This document shows, in pieces, positions 44,679-57,142 of a stretch of DNA of 64,000 nt. Below the pieces are notes generated by a model. It saw only the letters and a program-made list of their open reading frames with translations. It did no database searches and was not told the DNA's origin. Every line of letters begins with the position of its first letter. Position 1 is the stretch's first letter. Source of the DNA: Tetracentron sinense. Taxonomy: Eukaryota > Streptophyta > Magnoliopsida > Trochodendrales > Trochodendraceae. The position numbers and the translations under genes are program-made. The stretch is taken from the NCBI GenBank assembly GCA_015143295.1, contig CM026562.1, forward strand, positions 14,908,041-14,972,040, in the 5' to 3' direction.

Positions 44679-47600
44679 TTAAACAAACAACTGAGGATAT
44701 TTTTCTTTTACTTCTGCCTCACGCTCCCATGTAGCCTCTTCTACCGAGTGATGTTGCCACCTTACAAGGACCAAAGGGATGATCTTGTTGCATAAGACTT
44801 GATCTCACCTGTCCAAGATCTGCACTGGTTGCTCAACGAGTGTGAGGTCCTCCCAGATCTCAACCGGATCAAGCTCGATGAAATGGGAAGGATCCGGAAT
44901 ATACTTTCGGAGCATAGAGACATGGAACACATTATGGACTACCACCATATGAGCAGGTAAGGCAACACGGTAAGCCACCTCACCGACTCTAGTGATGATC
45001 TCAAACGGACCCACATATCTTGGACTAAGCTTGCCCCTCTTCCCGAATCTCATAACACCCTTGGTTGGTGAAATCTTGACAAAAATAAAGTCACTGACTC
45101 AGAATTCAAGATCTCTCCTTTGGTTGTTGGCATAGCTTTTCTATCGATCTTGTGCGGTCTTCAACCTCTCCCGGATGAGCTTGACTCTATCCGTAGTTTG
45201 TTCAATTAACTCGGGGCCCAAAATCTTTCTTTCTCCAACTTCATCCCAATACAAAGGGGATCTACAACTCCTTCCATACAAAGCTTCAAAAGGTGTCATT
45301 TGTATGCTTGCCTGATAAATATTGTTGTAGGCAAATTCCACCAAAGGTAGGTGATCTTCCCAACTTCCCTTGAAGTCTAGCATACATGCACGGAGCTTGT
45401 CTTCAATAATCTGATTCACTCGCTTGATTTTCCCATCCGTTTGTGGATGGAAAGCCGTGCTAAGGTCTAACCGGGAACCCATTACCCCTTGAAAACTTTT
45501 CCAAAACCTGGACGTGAATCTCGGGTCCCGATCCGACACAATGCTCCCTGGCACCCCGTGTAACCGGACTATCTCTTTGATATACAAGGCAGCCAACTGA
45601 TTGGAGTTGAAGATGGTCCGGTATGGCAAGAAGTGGGCGGACTTCGTGAGTCTATCAACCACCACCCATATAGCATCGGTGTTCCTTGCCGTCTTTTGCA
45701 ATCCCACAATGAAGTCCATGGAAATGTGTTCCCATTTACACTCGGGAATAGAGAGGGACTGCAAAAGTCCGACCAGTCTCCGGTGTTCGGCTTTGACTTG
45801 TTGACACACCAAGCACCTGGATACATATTCCTTTACTTCACGCTTCATGTTCCGCCACCAAAAGTGCATTTTCAAGTTTCTATACATTTTGGTACCCCCA
45901 GGATGCACCGTATACTTCGAACAGTGAGCCTCATCCAAAATTTCACTCTTTAGCTCTTCATCGGCAGGGATACAAAGTCTACCCTTGAACGTGATAGCCC
46001 CATCACCATTCGTGGCAAAGTCCTCGCTTCCCTTACTAACCACGTTGTCATGGAAAGCGTTCAACTCGGCATCCGCTACTTGCAACTCTCGGATCCGATC
46101 CATGATACACGGCTTCACCGCGATATTTGCCATCAATGGCCCATGCATAGGTAGGTCGAACCAACTATCCAGGTTGGAAACATCCTCGAACAACCTCCAC
46201 TCCTTCAACATCATGTGCGCTAAAAGTCCAGTAGACTTCCTGCTAAGAGCATCGGCTACAACATTCACTTTACCCGGATGGTATTGAATGGAGCACTCAT
46301 AATCCTTCAAAAATTCTACCCATCTTCTCTGCCTTAAGTTCAACTCCTTCTGAGAAAACAAATATTTTAGGCTTTTATGATCGGTGAATACTTCGAACTG
46401 TTCCCCATAGAGATAATGTCACCAAATCTTCAAGGCAAACACAATCACGGCAAGCTCCAAATCATGAGTGAAATAATTCTTTTCATGCTCTTTCAATTGC
46501 CTAGAGGCGTTGGCAATGACCTTGCCATGCTGCATGAGCACACATCCCAACCCTACATGGGAGGCATCGCTATATACGATGAAACCACTGCTCCCGGAAG
46601 GCACTGTGAGGATGGGAGCTGTAGTGAGCCACTTCTTCAACTCCTGAAAGCTAACCTCACATCGGTCGCTCCAACTGAACTTGGCATTCTTCCTCATAAG
46701 ATAAGTGAGCGGCACAGCTAGACTGGAGAATCCCTCCACAAGTCTCCGGTAATAGCCCGCCAAACCAAGGAAACTCCGAATCTCGATGACGCTCCTGGGT
46801 CTTTCCCAATTCAACACCGCCTCTACCTTGACTGGGTCTACTGAAATGCCTAAATGCCACCTTCTCCAACCAAAATTCGCACTTGCTTAACTTGGCGTAT
46901 AGCCTATGCTCTCTCAACATCTCCAGGCAATGCGGAGGTCTCGTGCGTGATCTTCCCGTGTCTGGGAATACACCAAGATGTCGTCAATAAATACAATCAC
47001 GCAACGATCCAAGTACGATTGGAACACCCGGTTCATCAAATCCATGAACGCCGCCGATGCATTCGTCAGCCCAAAAGGCATGACAAGGAACTCATAATAC
47101 CCATACCGAGTCCTGAAAGCCATCTTCGGAACATCTCCCGCTTTGATCTTTAATATATGATACCCCAATCTAAGATCAATCTTGGAGAAGAATCTCGCTC
47201 CCATCAGTTGGTCAAATAGGTCACTATCCTTGGCAACGGATAACGATTTTTGATAGTTACCTTGTTCAACTGCCGGTAATCTATGCACATTCTCATCGAC
47301 CCATCCTTCTTCACAAAGAGGACCGGAGCTCCTCATGGCGACACACTTGGTTGGATGAACCCAAGTTGTTGTAACTCTTCAATTTTCTTTTTCAGTTCCT
47401 CCAGCTCTATCGAGGCCATTCTATATGGTGCTCTTGAAATTGGAGCGGTACCCGCAGCAAGCTCTATCGCGAACTCCATCTCCCGATCAGAGGCAATCCA
47501 GGAAGTTCTTCCAGGAATACGTTTAAGAACTCACTCACAACCGGAATGGCTGAGGAGTTTTGTGCTTTAGAGCTCACCAAACTCAAAGCCGCAAAGCGAG

Positions 47601-47981
47601 CTATGTCTCTTCCTTGCAATCCCTGAAAGTGGAATGCCTTTACTCCTTCCTGTCTGAAATTCACCACCTTCTCAAAACATGCAACATGACCGTGGTGAGT
47701 CGCTAGCCAATCCATACCAAGAATGACGTCAAAGTCTAAATCTTGGAAATCCAAAATGATAAGGTCGGCAAACAGCTCATTCTCCCCTACTTGAACCACA
47801 CAATCTCTATATATTTTGTCTGTATCAACCGACTTGCCAAGTGGAGTTGCAATGGTCAACTCCCGCTCTAACGGAGTAGCCTCAGTCGAGAATCCATTTG
47901 CGAAACTGGGTGACACAAAGGAGTGAGTGGATCCGGTGTTGATCAACACTCGGGCGAGACACTCGTTCACTAACAAGGCGC
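44679..47981 (-). pseudogene. Chromovirus C pol (protease to chromodomain), decayed
   Basis: Starts at 47981 after the intron. The protease active site reads INTGS: the catalytic Asp codon is Asn (47938-47940). RT has [10 protein letters not shown] and [10 protein letters not shown] (about 47000) but is frameshifted at about 47470, 47340-47230 and 46915. RNase H has YSDASH. Integrase from the HCSKYTVH finger to FHPQTDGKIKRVN has changed the conserved GQTERVN, so the catalytic Glu is lost. Stops near 45141 and 44805 precede the chromodomain-like tail, which ends at 44679-44681. It is the most degraded of the full-length pols, as expected for the host of B. Confidence 0.9.
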
Positions 47982-48101
47982 CTGTGCGATTAAATAACTA
48001 ACATCAATAGATTTCAAACATACAAACACCATACATGGGTAACTAACAACATCACATCATAGAAAGCATTTTCAACGTAAGACTTTCATGTTTTCGCGTA
48101 C
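47982..48101 (-). other. gag-pro intron of C (120 nt)
   Basis: Donor GAAAG|GTACGCG at 48102/48101, acceptor ATCGCACAG|GCGCC at 47982/47981 (minus strand). Same codon and phase as in A and B. Its length is a multiple of three but it contains a stop, so unspliced RNA still ends Gag shortly after the donor. Confidence 0.68.
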
Positions 48102-48697
48102 CTTTCACGACATCTTCGGATGCATGTGCGTCCCACTCGGATAAGGCAAAGACTCGTCCTTGAGTTGGTTGACGAGGTCGCCGGATAAGTGGCGAGGCCC
48201 TCGAAGCCTGAGAAGAGCTAGGCTGAGACGTCTGCCTAAATAGGGGCCTGGTCCCTTGAGATTGAGCTGGCAAGTGACGTCGAGGACAGTCTCTAACGAT
48301 GTGGCCTTGGTCACCACAATGGAAGCAACTCTCGATAGCCCTCTGACATTCCCCCGCTGGATGCCTCCTTCTACAAAAGGTGTAGATATCATGTGAATAG
48401 GTGGGAGGAGCATATCCCGTAGCCTGAGTCACTGCAGGGCGAGTAACCTGAGTGAAAGTCGGGCGAAAAGCCGGTGGAGCAAAAGGGCGGGGAGCTTGTG
48501 GTGTAGAGTACATCCTCTATGACCCTACGGACTGGTACGACATGGTTCTAGTTTTCTAGTCTGCCGAGCCACTAGACTGGCGCTTCTCCATTCCTCTTTT
48601 CTTGAAAAATTCCTCGGAGTTCGACTCAGCCAAAAGTGCCTTATCCACTACTTCTGAATATGTCTCATACCGGAACATTGAGACTCGATCCTTGAGG
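48102..48697 (-). pseudogene. Chromovirus C gag, 5'-truncated
   Basis: Only the end of the capsid region and the nucleocapsid remain: a VSMF..NSEEFFKKR-like block near 48600-48680 and the CCHC knuckle CFHCGDQGHIVRDC (about 48290-48330), with stops upstream of 48513. At about 48697 the sequence switches directly into C's 5' LTR, so the gag start, leader and PBS have been deleted. Confidence 0.85.
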
Positions 48698-51115
48698 TAG
48701 GAGTGACTAATCGTACCTACCAAACCATCCTGAAGTAAACAAGGCTAACATAATACGATACTAACAATAATCAGAGTGCGGAAGCTAAACCATGTGGAAG
48801 CATAAACTAACTTTTTCTTTTCTTCTAAAATTCCAAAATAGTATTCCAAGTGAACATATATGCAAAACATATCCCAGTCTAAGGTGGACAGGCCCACCTA
48901 TCAAAATATCAAAATACACAAAAGAACCCCTCTTGTACTCTCCCCTCAACAGTAGTCGAGGTACGGCCACATGTCAAGGTCTCTATCTGCTTGAGACTGT
49001 AACGGGATAGACGGCTCTCTCTCCTCTACATACTCTTCCTCGACCCAAGCCTCCGGGTCGAGGGCTTCTTTGGTACCTGCCGATATAAAGGTACGACTGA
49101 GCATGGAATACTCAGCGAGTACAAACTACTAGCTAACCATAGCAATAATAAAAGCACAACAAGGGTGAACACAATACAAGGTATCAATTTAAAGCAACAG
49201 CAGCCTCATGAGATAAATGGTATTGAACATGAAACAATATCATTATCTTGACATGTGTGCATGAATGTGAAAACTTCGATAAAATTCATACTAGGAAAAC
49301 TTGTTTCATGTCTCAGTATTGCTTGTGAAAATCATGCATGCGTGTCTTGTCTCATCTTGTATACTTGTGAGCCTTTTCTTGTGAGCTTGTTCTTGTGAGC
49401 CAGAGGCTGGAACCCTTCACTTGGGCTACCAACCTCCTTGACATATTTCATTTACTTGTGAGCCAGAGGCTAGCACCCGAACCTCCCTAGGCTGCCAACC
49501 TCCTTGACATATTGTTTTCTTGTGACCCAGAGGCTAGTACCCGCACATCCCTGGGCTACCAGCCTCCTTAACATATTGGTTTTAGTTACTTGTTTAGTTT
49601 TCTTGTGAGCCAGAGGCTAGGACCCGTACATCCCTGGGCTACCAGCCTCCTTAACATATTGGTTTTAGTTACTTGTTTAGTTTTCTTGTGAGCCAGAGGC
49701 TACCACCCAAACATCCCTGGGCTACCAACCTCCTTGACATGTAGTATTTTTAGTTTTCTTGTGAGCCAGAGGCTACTACCCAAACATCCCTGGGCTACCA
49801 ACCTCCTTGTCATGCAATGTTGTCTTGTTGATTTATTATATGCATATACTCTTGAAAACTCGGTTCATGAAATCATGCGTGCTCGTGTGCGTGCCAATAG
49901 TAACAATCATGATGACACGCTTGGATGAGAGGATCATATAAGTATAGCATTTCCATTTTGAATATAAGCATAAGGGAATGTAGAAAACATGTAGGGCATT
50001 TGATCAAGGTAGGTATTTAACAATAATAACTCAATCCATGCTTTCATAATTCAAGTTCATTCATTCACATCGTCATTTAAGCATTTTATCAAACACTTAG
50101 CAAGCATCACATTTGTATTCTTTATGCTTGAGATACCCATCCACCATTTTTACCGCACACATTCATCAACCAACACGGCATCCAATCACCTCAATACCAT
50201 TTCATCCATTCACACATCCCACCATTCATCCACATTTATCTTGTTTTAAGTTTAGGATATATGGTATGTTTCAAGGGAAGGGAATACAAGATTAAATCAT
50301 GATTTTCAAAAGGAAAAACCTAGATTATTGCTAGAGAAGTTAGTAGAGTGTACTAACCTTGAAGATCAAGCTTGATCTTTGAGGAAACCCTTGATTGAGG
50401 ATGGTTCTAGCTTGGAATCCTTCAATCTTGGAGCTCCTTGATCTCAATCCCAAGATCCCTTCTTGGATTTCTCCTACAATCTCCCTTCTCCTCTTTCTCC
50501 CCTCTTTCTCTCCTTTAGGTTTAGACCATCCCCAAGTGAGATCCCCAAATAGAACAAGGGTTTAAAACCCTCAAATCCAGCACCAGTTATCGGTGTGCGA
50601 TCGATCGTACACTTGTCAGCGATCGATCGCAGGTCCTTGCGATCGATCGCACATGGACGCGATCTATCGCACATGAACCCGAGCACTATTGTCTGTTTTC
50701 CCCCTGTATGTGATCGATCGCACATGAACCCGAGCACTATTGTCTATTTTTCCCCTGTATGCGATCGATCGCACATATTTGCGATCGATCTCAGATCACT
50801 GCGATCTATCGCACCTGAGACCTCATCCATCGCATATGGTCCAAGACCTTGGGATCCATTTTGCCTGCATGCGATCGATCACACCAAACCTGTGATCAAT
50901 TGCACATCCCAGATTTTGTTGTTTTTGCCCTTGCAGATCCATAGGGGTGCTTCCAACCTCATTTTCACAACCTACAGGGTCCTAAACCCCTTCCCTCATA
51001 CTGCCCTTGGGTGATTAACCCTCCAAGCCATCTCGAACACCAATTTTAACCCGAGGAATGCCAATTGGCCCCGATTACACTATTTATTAGTCAAATAAAG
51101 TTCCGGGGTGCTACA
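48698..51115 (-). repeat. C 5' LTR, terminal 41 bp deleted
   Basis: Matches the 3' LTR from 19382 onward. Dyad 49097-49115, hairpin array 49397-49810, GCGATCGATCGC cassette 50590-50905. Ends GGGGTGCTACA at 51115. Confidence 0.92.
49397..49810 (-). repeat. LTR hairpin array in C 5' LTR (6 units)
   Basis: Units of 65-85 bp. Two units read CCAGCCTCC opposite GAGGCTAG, giving full Watson-Crick GAGGCT/AGCCTC arms, where neighbours use GAGGTT with AGCCTC (G-U). Confidence 0.85.
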
Positions 51116-51122
51116 CTTTCAG

Positions 51123-51135
51123 TGGAATCAGAGCC
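51123..51135 (+). other. Primer binding site of copia element D
   Basis: TGGAATCAGAGCC, the initiator-Met PBS with one mismatch (A for T), 1 nt after the LTR end (CA at 51120-51121). Confidence 0.75.
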
Positions 51136-52910
51136 CCAGTTATGCTTCTTTTGATTTTATTGGACTTTATAATATTTTATATCATAATATAAATCCCTAT
51201 GAATTTCGGCCAGCCTAGGAATTGAATTTTTTTTTTATTCTAGATGATTATTGGATAATCATTGTCCTATGGTTTTAAAGGGATCCCCCTCTAGTTATTG
51301 AGGGAGTAATCAAGCTCTTATAAATTAGTGTGATACTAATTTAATTATTTGATGAATCCAATTTTTCAAAAATTTGATAGGGATAGATATATTGAGATAT
51401 AAATTTGTTTAAAGTTCCTTTAGGATTTGAGAAATCCTTCTTGCATAATAAATTAAATTGTTTAATTTATTCTCGAGAGCCCCAGGCTTGCATATAATAA
51501 TAATATGTTATATTTATCATGATAAATAATTATTATTGTAAATGCTGAATGGGTTCCACAAATCATACCTCCTTCTCTTTCCCTTCCCTCCCCCATTTTT
51601 TCTTATTTTGCAAAAGTTGTAATTTTAGAATTAGGGTTGCCGAATTTTGGTAGAGAATATCAACTGAAGGAGCTTTCCCAGTGAACCATTGCGAGATGGA
51701 AGATCTTCAACAGTTATAGGGCTTTATTTAATTACCTAGTTGTAATTAAATAAGGTCGTATGATTTTTGTGAACCCATTGTGAGATTATTATATTATTAT
51801 AATAATATATTATTGTTCATGAGATGATTAATAATATTTCTTTTAAGCCCAGAAGCTTAGATAATTGTATTATTGTTTTTATGAAAATTTAGGATAATTG
51901 GATTATACTCTGTTAAATAAGTTGTGTTTAATTGTAAATTGTTTATATTTAGACACAACATATTACTAGTGCTCTTTTGGACGTGGAGTTTGTGACCCAT
52001 GCGAAAAATTTTACGTAAAACCTTGTCTTACAAGATTATATAATAATCGTGTCTGAAAAGACATTAAGCACTATAAAAGGTTGAAAAGTAAGATGGATCA
52101 CTAAACTAACCTCCATTAACCCTAAAGGTTATAGGGATGAGTAGGTTTCAACCATAAGGTGAAAACCTAATGGCCAAAACCCCCCGTGAGGGCTAGTGGG
52201 AGTTCATCACTCCTTGTTAAATCCTATTATCGAAAGTTTTCATATTTCATATGATGATTATAGATGATAATTGTCCATGATTGCATTACTCCCTTCAAAG
52301 AAAATATTAATTGATGTTAAATAGGATTATTAATCCTAAGGCCTTCTATTATCAATAAGACTAGGAATTAATTAGCCTGAGTCTTGTCCTGCCAAAAGGT
52401 ATTGACATAATTCAGTCTGAATTAAACTCCTAGAGCCTTATTTCTATAGTTGATAGGTTTATGTATGACCTGATAAGGAGTGTCAACTAAAATGGGGGCA
52501 CAGCCTTACTTGATCATATAACGAACCAGAATAATGTGTTTCACTTAAACAAGGAAACATGGTGGTTGAAACAATGACAGTCATGTTGTCCTTGGAGGTC
52601 TTAAGAAAATTGGGAATCACTGATTTACATAAGGAGTTATGCATGAGATGTTCAGAATGATGGATAGTTACTATCCACCTTGTGTTGCATGTGTAGTACT
52701 ATCCTAAACTGGAAGACTACATGTGTATTATGAGGATCCCAATACTCATCAGAAATAAATGGTTTATTTCATAATTTTATATAATGAAGGGATTTATGAA
52801 ATTTGAATAATGATGAGAGGATCATCACATATTTAAAATCCCAATATCCGATGAATATATGTGTGAATAATAATAATGTAATTCTTTACACTTTATTTTT
52901 GTAGATAACC
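51136..52910 (+). other. Leader of copia element D
   Basis: A long AT-rich non-coding leader of 1.8 kb. I see no domain or tandem repeat. It ends with TATTTTTGTAG|AT just before the gag ATG, which looks like a 3' splice site, so part of the leader may be an intron; no single donor stands out. Confidence 0.5.
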
Positions 52911-53117
52911 ATGAATCCCCTTTCCAAGATTCTAGATGAGAATCGACTAACTGGTCCTAATTATGTGGACTGGAAGAGAAACCTTGACATTGTGCTTACC
53001 TCTCAGAAAATTGCTTATATTCTTATTTCTGATTACCCGGAATTTACTGAGGCAACTCAGACCCTAGAGAATGTTGAGAAAGCCTCTAAATGGCATGAGT
53101 CAAATAGTTTGGCCAAA
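52911..53117 (+). pseudogene. Copia D gag, N-terminal 69 codons
   Basis: Starts MNPLSKILDENRLTGPNYVD and continues with WKRNLDIVLTSQKIAYIL, the typical opening of plant Ty1/copia gag proteins. The frame is intact up to 53117, where the F LTR begins within the codon after Ala-Lys. The remainder of gag and pol should resume beyond the window. Confidence 0.82.
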
Positions 53118-55076
53118 TGTCGCAACCCAAAATACCCCCTAGGATTTAGGGATACCTTGACTCATGACCGCCGTATCATACCTCCAATATGACACATAAG
53201 GCACGCATAGAAGCCTGTCAAAGTACATAGACATACATAGTGTAAACGATTTACAATGCATAGCAGAAGCAAAATATAACATATCATAGCGGAAGTCAAA
53301 GACATAACTAAATACTCATATTACTTGGTCCAAGTTCGAACCAACAAAATACAATTGTATATTTATCCAAAATGTGGAGTGGACAAGTCCCACTCTCATT
53401 TAACAAAATATCAAGTCTTCTAACTAACAGAGTCAACAGAAATCAAAGTCATGACACCTATCTAGCGGGCCATCATCATGGTAGTGATCCATAGAAGGCT
53501 CTAGGTCGAAGTACTCTTCCTTTACCCAAGGCTCCGTACCATATAGATCGAAAGGAACCCGAGCACCTGCCGATGATAACAAATATCGGCTGAGCGTGGA
53601 ATACTCAGCGTATACAAACTACTAACAATAAAGCAATAATAGCATAGAGCATGAGAATCATAGAGAATGAAATCCTTAAAATATATCGAAGCGTGGAAAC
53701 CATTAATAGTACATATGATGAAATCCAAACCAAAACCGTGTGAGTCAAGTGATAATCATAGCCTTGTGAGTTCTTAGAGTTCATGGAGTTACTTAGAGTC
53801 ATTTATGATCCGTAGAGACATAGAGCAATACCGTAGAGCATATCCATAGAGCAAAACATAGAGATCTTAGAGCATTTGTATTCATGATCCTTAGAGCTTG
53901 TGAGACGATCTTTGACATTATCATAGAGTTTTTATGAGTGTATCATGATCCTTTTGAGCTTGTGAACCGATCTTAGAGATATCATAGAGTTGCTTAGAAT
54001 CATTAATATAAGTCACTTGTTCAAAAACCCTTTTTCGTAACCTTGAGAAATCCATGGAAAAAGCTCGGTTCATGCGATACATGCGAACATATGAGCATAT
54101 GAGAATGATAACGTGTGTTAAAACCCAAAAACCCTTAGAGGCATTTACACAAACACATAGAGTGCATAATGGTGATAGTTTATACCCAAGTATAGAAATA
54201 ACATTCCACACCATAACAAAACAAAGCTTATAGTATAGAATGAGAAGAATAACATTGGTAACTAGTAGGATCACAAGATTGGTAGTAGTCTCGTGACCCA
54301 AAACCCACCCTAGGAGTTAGAGTGAACTTTGGACGACTAATCATGGCTTACATGACTTGCTTGACAAACCAACCTGCAAAAACCCACAGAGCATATACAA
54401 TAGAGGATGACAGCGGAAACATAACTATAAAACACAGCGGAAGTCTAACAACCTCTAAGTATATACACATGGTCCAAGTTTAATACAAAGAAATCAAAAC
54501 AAAGAAAGTGCGGACATGCCCGCCAAAATACATGGATATAATCACTCATGCTCACCCACAGCCAATCCACTCAGAATCTAACACCACCTACTGATAACCC
54601 TCTACGGGAGGTTCCTCCCAAAGGCTCCTCGACGTACTCCTCTTCCACCCAGGGACCAGGAGCACAAACATCAAATGGAGCAGCAGCTCCCTCAGAACCT
54701 GCCGACATAAGAAGTACGGCTGAGCATGGAATACTCAGCGGGTACCAAATACTAACCAATAGTCATAGCATAAAAATGGCAATACATAAATCAGGAGCAA
54801 TTCATATATGTTAGACGGAAACAATTCATATCACACAAGGAAGTAAAGCAATTTATAATCATGCTTGTATTTCGTTGAAAGCCGATAAAACCTCTTGAAA
54901 ACATCGTGCACTTGACTTGGCTTGAAATATCTTTTCGTACTTGAAAGCTTGTCGTGTTTGTCTTACTTGATCTTGTCGAGCGTGTCGTACGTGTCATGTC
55001 ATGCATGTCATGCGTGCTTGCTTGTGATCATGTAACTTGTGAGATATCCTTGTGAGATGCGCTTGAGAGATGCCTT

Positions 55077-55212
55077 GAGAGGGAAGGGAGACCCTTCTTT
55101 ATGCAATGCACTTGCGAGGGAAGGGAGACCCTTCTTCATGATATGTATGTACTTGCGAGGGAAGGGAGGCCCTTCTTCATGATATGCACTTGTGAGTAAG
55201 GGGAGACCCCTC
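55077..55212 (-). repeat. Short hairpin repeats of G LTR (4 units)
   Basis: Units of about 40 bp built on GAAGGGAGACCCTTC (perfect stem GAAGGG/CCCTTC). The fourth unit is AGGGGAGACCCCT, again self-complementary. Same place in the LTR as the other arrays, unrelated sequence. Repeated in the 5' LTR at 61591-61730. Confidence 0.8.
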
Positions 55213-56132
55213 GTGGAATGTTGGTTCTTGTTTTCTTGTGAAAAGCGAGGTAAAACATATCGTAGGATATGTCCCACCTCTAACCATGTTCTTGAAAATC
55301 TCAATAAATCATGTCATGCATGCCGTGCTCGTGGGAACCGTGTACATACTTGCATTTAAATTTAAATATGACATTTGGGTAATTTCACAACACATATAAC
55401 ATCAATGATTGAGCAATGTAATATTCATATCATTTAGGGAAAGCAAGAAAACACACTATCATAGGCCCTAGCAATATTCATAATTTATTAGGCACGCATT
55501 TCCTAATTTACAACTCATTTTATTCACCTTGGCATTTCATCAAACATGGTGTGTTCATTATTCATTATTCATTTAAACCTAAATCATGCTTTTCTAGGTG
55601 AGTTTACTCACATCATAAAGGTGTGTTTATTATGGATACAATGCCCTCCCCATTTTAATCATCACAACACAACCCTTGGCATCCAATCGCCCATTCCATC
55701 TCCATTCACCATTCACAACCATCCATCTCATAGCACATGTGTAAATGAAAGAAAATCAAAAGAAATAAAGGGAAAAGAGAAACTATAACTAGGAGGGTAG
55801 TAAGAAGTACCGACCTTGAAGAAATGAGGAAGAAACCCCTTCCAAAAACGACTGTGAGGTGCTGCCCTAGCTTGGGGAACGCTCTCCACGAGTGCTTGAG
55901 CCGTGATCTTTGAGAAAAACCGGACTTGAAGTGATCTAGGGTCTCAAAACCCCTTTGATTCTTCTCCAAAAGAAAAACCCTAGCTTAGGAAACCCTTTCT
56001 CCTCTCTTCTAATCCCCCAAATCCTCTAAGTGTTGAGAATGAGCCCTAAAGGCTCGGGTTAAACTCTTAAGGTAAGAGTGAACCGACCAAAAGACCATAA
56101 TACCCTTACTAAAATTTCTGCAAAAACACGAG

Positions 56133-56460
56133 TGCCGAACACGTTGAGCTGTGAATAGTGCCAAACACGTTGTGCTGTGAATAGTGCCGAACACGTTGTG
56201 CTGTGAATAGTGCCAAACATGTTGTGCTGTGAATAGTGCCAAACACGTTGTGCTGTGAATAGTGCCGAACACGTTGTGCTGTGAATAGTGCTGAACACGT
56301 TGTGCTGTGAATAGTGCCGAGTACGTTGTGCTGTGAATAGTGCCGAACACGTTGTGCTGTGAATAGTGCCGAACACGTTGTGCTGTGAATAGTGCCGAAC
56401 ACGTTGTGCTGTGAATAGTGCCGAGTACGTTGTGCTGTGAAGGGTGCCGAACCCGTTGTC
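56133..56460 (-). repeat. 26-bp ACGT minisatellite, G 3' LTR (about 12 units)
   Basis: Same unit as in the solo LTR at 28837. Copy number and variants differ from the 5' LTR array (62642-63003). Confidence 0.93.
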
Positions 56461-57041
56461 ACGTTGTGTTGTGCATAATGCTGAGCTCGTTGTCCGTTGT
56501 CTTATGTACAACGTGCCCGTCGTGAGCTGTACAACGTACACGTTGTTTGCTGCACGACGTACCCGTTGTCTGTTGCACAACGGATGCACAACGTATACGT
56601 TATCAGAGCTAGAGCTACGTTATCAGAGTACGTTGTCTATGTGTTGTCTGTGCCTTATCAGAGAACGTTGCAGAGCACGTTATCAGAGCTACGTCCTTAG
56701 TGCCTTCCGAGCTACGTCCTTAGTGCCTTCCGAGCTATGTCCTTAGTGCCTCTCCAGAGCTCGCCCTCAAGTGCATATGCCCGGTGCCTCTCCAGAGCTC
56801 GTCCTAAAGTGCATAACCGAGCGATCAATTGCCTGCAGGTCCAGACTGTTTTGGCCATATCTTTTGACTCGTTCGTCTGATTTTGACGATTCAACTTGCA
56901 TTGGGTTCGTACTTCGAAAAGGAACATTTTTGACGTTTTGGAATTTCCAATTTCTTCCTTATTTATTAATTATACCTCTTTAAAGGCAAAATAGCAACAA
57001 AAGTATCATGCATTAAATGTGAAAAGGTCTGGGGCTCTACA

Positions 57042-57054
57042 TCCTCCCCCCCTT
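57042..57054 (-). other. Polypurine tract of G
   Basis: AAGGGGGGGAGGA on the minus strand, next to the 3' LTR. Confidence 0.9.
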
Positions 57055-57142
57055 ACAAAAATTTCATCCTCGAAATTTAGACGCTACTTGCATTACAAAC
57101 CAAAAAAAAAATTGCAAGTCATATACAAACTTATACAAAAAC

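Larger units (their letters stand above)
19341..51115 (-). mobile_element. Chromovirus C (host of B), TSD CTTTC
   Basis: A minus-strand Ty3/gypsy chromovirus bounded by TGTCGCGCCC (19341) and GGGGTGCTACA (51115), with the perfect duplication CTTTC at 19336-19340 and 51116-51120. Without B the element is about 8.9 kb. Its 3' LTR is split by B. Its 5' end carries an internal deletion: gag runs directly into the 5' LTR at about 48697, with the PBS and the first 41 LTR positions (plus-strand reading) lost. It must have inserted intact at its 5' end and suffered the deletion later. Confidence 0.92.
15385..53117 (+). mobile_element. Copia element D (host of C, F and H), 5' part
   Basis: This plus-strand Ty1/copia element is reconstructed from pieces: 5' LTR U3 (15385-16644), U5 (18896-19340 continuing at 51121 after the C insertion), PBS (51123-51135), leader (51136-52910) and the start of gag (52911-53117). 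C sits at the LTR/PBS junction and F sits in gag; the rest of the element is outside the window. The first 300 or so bases of the LTR, judged against H, are missing or unrecognisable. It is the oldest clearly delimited layer of the right-hand stack. Confidence 0.75.
54289..57041 (-). repeat. G 3' LTR
   Basis: 2753 bp. Dyad 54720-54738; GAAGGGAGACCCTTC hairpin repeats 55077-55212; a GAGGT..CATATC..GATATG..ACCTC hairpin near 55250; 26-bp minisatellite 56133-56460 with a degenerate tail to about 56640. Confidence 0.94.
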
